The notes under the pieces are model-generated. The model was not told where the DNA came from and did not search any database. It saw nothing but the letters and a program-made list of their open reading frames with translations. A program made the position numbers and the translations under genes. Of a stretch of DNA of 13,852 nucleotides, positions 12,743 to 13,852 are shown piece by piece. Origin of the DNA: an uncultured Solimonas sp. Lineage in GTDB: Bacteria > Pseudomonadota > Gammaproteobacteria > Nevskiales > Nevskiaceae. The first letter of the stretch is position 1, and every line of letters starts with the position of its first letter. Location of the stretch: the NCBI GenBank assembly GCA_946478985.1, contig CAMLDZ010000076.1, forward strand, positions 1 to 13,852, in the 5' to 3' direction.

Positions 12743-13852
12743 ATGACAACCAAAGCCAAGGCCGCCCTGGTGCGCAAGACGGGTACGCCGTGGGTGATCG
12801 AGGACGTCGAGATCGCCGCACCGCGCGAGGACGAGGTTCTGGTGCGCGTGGTCGGCTGCGGCATCTGCCACACCGATATCGCCTGCCGCGACGGCGACTT
12901 CCCGGTGCCGCTGCCGATGGTGCTCGGCCATGAAGGTTCGGGTGTGGTCGAAGCGGTCGGCGCCAAGGTCACGCGCGTCAAGCCGGGCGATCACGTGGTG
13001 CTGAGCTTCGATTCCTGCGGCCAGTGCCCGACCTGCGCCGAGCATGCGCCCTCGTACTGCTTCGAGTTCTATCCGCGCAACATCTCCGGCGTGCGCAAGG
13101 CGGACGCGTCCGCGACCGTCACGCAGAACGGCGAGCCGGTCAACGCGGTGTTCTTCTGCCAGTCCACGTTCTCCACCTACGCGCTGGCGCGCGAGGTCAA
13201 CACGGTGGTGATCGACAAGCAGCTGCCGCTGGAAATCATGGGGCCGCTGGGCTGCGGCATCCAGACCGGCGCCGGCGCCGCAGTCAATGCGCTGGGCCTG
13301 AAGAAAGGCGATTCGCTGGCGATCTTCGGCGGCGGCGCCGTCGGCCTCAGCGCGCTGCTGGGCGCTCGTGCGATCGACGCCGGCACGGTAATCGTCGTCG
13401 AGCCCAATGCGCAGCGTCGTGCGCTGGCGCTGGAACTCGGCGCCACGCATGTGATCGACCCCAAGGCCGAGAGCGATGTGCTGGCGCGCATCAAGGAGCT
13501 GGGTGGCGGTGGCGTGCGTTACGCGCTGGATACCACCGGCATTCCGGCGGTCGTTGCTACCGCTGTCGAAGCGCTGCTGCCCAAAGGCATGCTCGGCCTG
13601 CTCGGCGTTCCGCCGCCGGAAGCGACAGTGCCGGCCAACATGATGAGCATGCTGGTGCGCGGTGTCGGCGTGAAGTACATCGTCGAAGGCGACGCCGATC
13701 CGCAGGAGTTCATCCCGCGCATGGCCAAGTGGTATCAGGACGGCAAGTTCCCGTTCGACAAGCTGGTGCAGAAGTTCCCGTTCGAGCAGATCAACGAGGC
13801 CGCACAGTCCTCGCTCAGCGGTGCTGTGGTCAAGCCGGTGCTGGTGTTCTGA
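12743..13852 (+). CDS. Zinc-dependent alcohol dehydrogenase, aryl/allyl-alcohol (geraniol dehydrogenase-like) type
   Basis: A 369-residue MDR-superfamily enzyme oxidising a primary alcohol to the aldehyde. Catalytic zinc ligands are Cys42 (CGICHTD), His63 (LGHEG) and the Cys in GPLGCGIQTGAGA (about 172). The structural zinc site is complete: Cys92, 95, 98 and 106 (CGQCPTCAEHAPSYC). The nucleotide loop is FGGGAVG, followed by the strand VIVVEPN, whose acidic residue favours NAD+ over NADP+. The motifs GPLGCGIQTGAGA, EGDADPQ-FIPRM and the end KPVLVF are, from memory, shared with geraniol dehydrogenase GeoA and benzyl-alcohol dehydrogenases, so an allylic or benzylic alcohol is the likely substrate. 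It is the last gene in view, 48 bases after the ligase; its stop codon is the final codon of the window, so downstream partners cannot be seen. Confidence 0.9.
   Translation: MTTKAKAALVRKTGTPWVIEDVEIAAPREDEVLVRVVGCGICHTDIACRDGDFPVPLPMVLGHEGSGVVEAVGAKVTRVKPGDHVVLSFDSCGQCPTCAEHAPSYCFEFYPRNISGVRKADASATVTQNGEPVNAVFFCQSTFSTYALAREVNTVVIDKQLPLEIMGPLGCGIQTGAGAAVNALGLKKGDSLAIFGGGAVGLSALLGARAIDAGTVIVVEPNAQRRALALELGATHVIDPKAESDVLARIKELGGGGVRYALDTTGIPAVVATAVEALLPKGMLGLLGVPPPEATVPANMMSMLVRGVGVKYIVEGDADPQEFIPRMAKWYQDGKFPFDKLVQKFPFEQINEAAQSSLSGAVVKPVLVF

Noticed and set aside
1..13852. tRNA, rRNA, CRISPR, insertion sequences, integrase or attachment sites
   Set aside because: I looked on both strands and found no cloverleaf, no regularly spaced repeats, no transposase or integrase motifs and no long flanking repeats.

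Overview
The window is GC-rich (the coding regions look well above 60% G+C) and carries ten complete genes on both strands. It contains no RNA genes, insertion sequences or CRISPR array. The gene types are an OruR-like AraC regulator, a FadE/DmdC-type acyl-CoA dehydrogenase, TetR control of a CoA-thioester pathway, and many SDR/MDR and acyl-CoA enzymes. They point to a metabolically versatile high-GC proteobacterium. A gammaproteobacterium of the Solimonas/Nevskia kind would fit, but this is a guess from gene style, not a proof.

Left part (1-5370). A minus-strand pair encodes an aldose-1-epimerase-type mutarotase (1343-2176) followed by an AraC-family regulator (190-1218), with a terminator-like hairpin at 5-33. 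Divergent from the mutarotase are an FAD-dependent acyl-CoA dehydrogenase (2350-4167) and an exported polyhydroxybutyrate-depolymerase-like esterase (4262-5308). These plus-strand genes end at a strong, symmetrical terminator (5318-5360). It also serves the convergent minus-strand SDR gene (5372-6175), whose product has lost the catalytic Tyr and Lys of its family.

Centre (6176-6608). A 433-base AT-rich regulatory region separates the SDR gene from a divergent seven-kilobase operon. Each direction has a sigma70-like promoter. In both, the spacer between -35 and -10 holds a copy of the same 13-bp dyad, TGAG-N5-CTCA. The simplest reading is that one repressor controls both promoters, and the best candidate is the TetR protein encoded inside the operon.

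Right part (6609-13852). Six co-directional genes encode the two catalytic subunits of a benzoyl-CoA reductase / 2-hydroxyacyl-CoA dehydratase (BCR/HAD) family enzyme, its ATP-dependent iron-sulfur activator, a TetR regulator, an AMP-forming acyl-CoA ligase, and a zinc alcohol dehydrogenase of the aryl/allyl-alcohol (geraniol dehydrogenase-like) type. Together they suggest this route: alcohol to aldehyde (then acid, by an enzyme not in the window), acid to CoA thioester, then a difficult radical dehydration or ring reduction driven by ATP and a low-potential electron. There is only one activator ATPase, as in 2-hydroxyacyl-CoA dehydratases, rather than the two different ones of classical benzoyl-CoA reductase. 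The substrate cannot be read from the sequence. This self-contained, self-regulated module is the most interesting item in the window.
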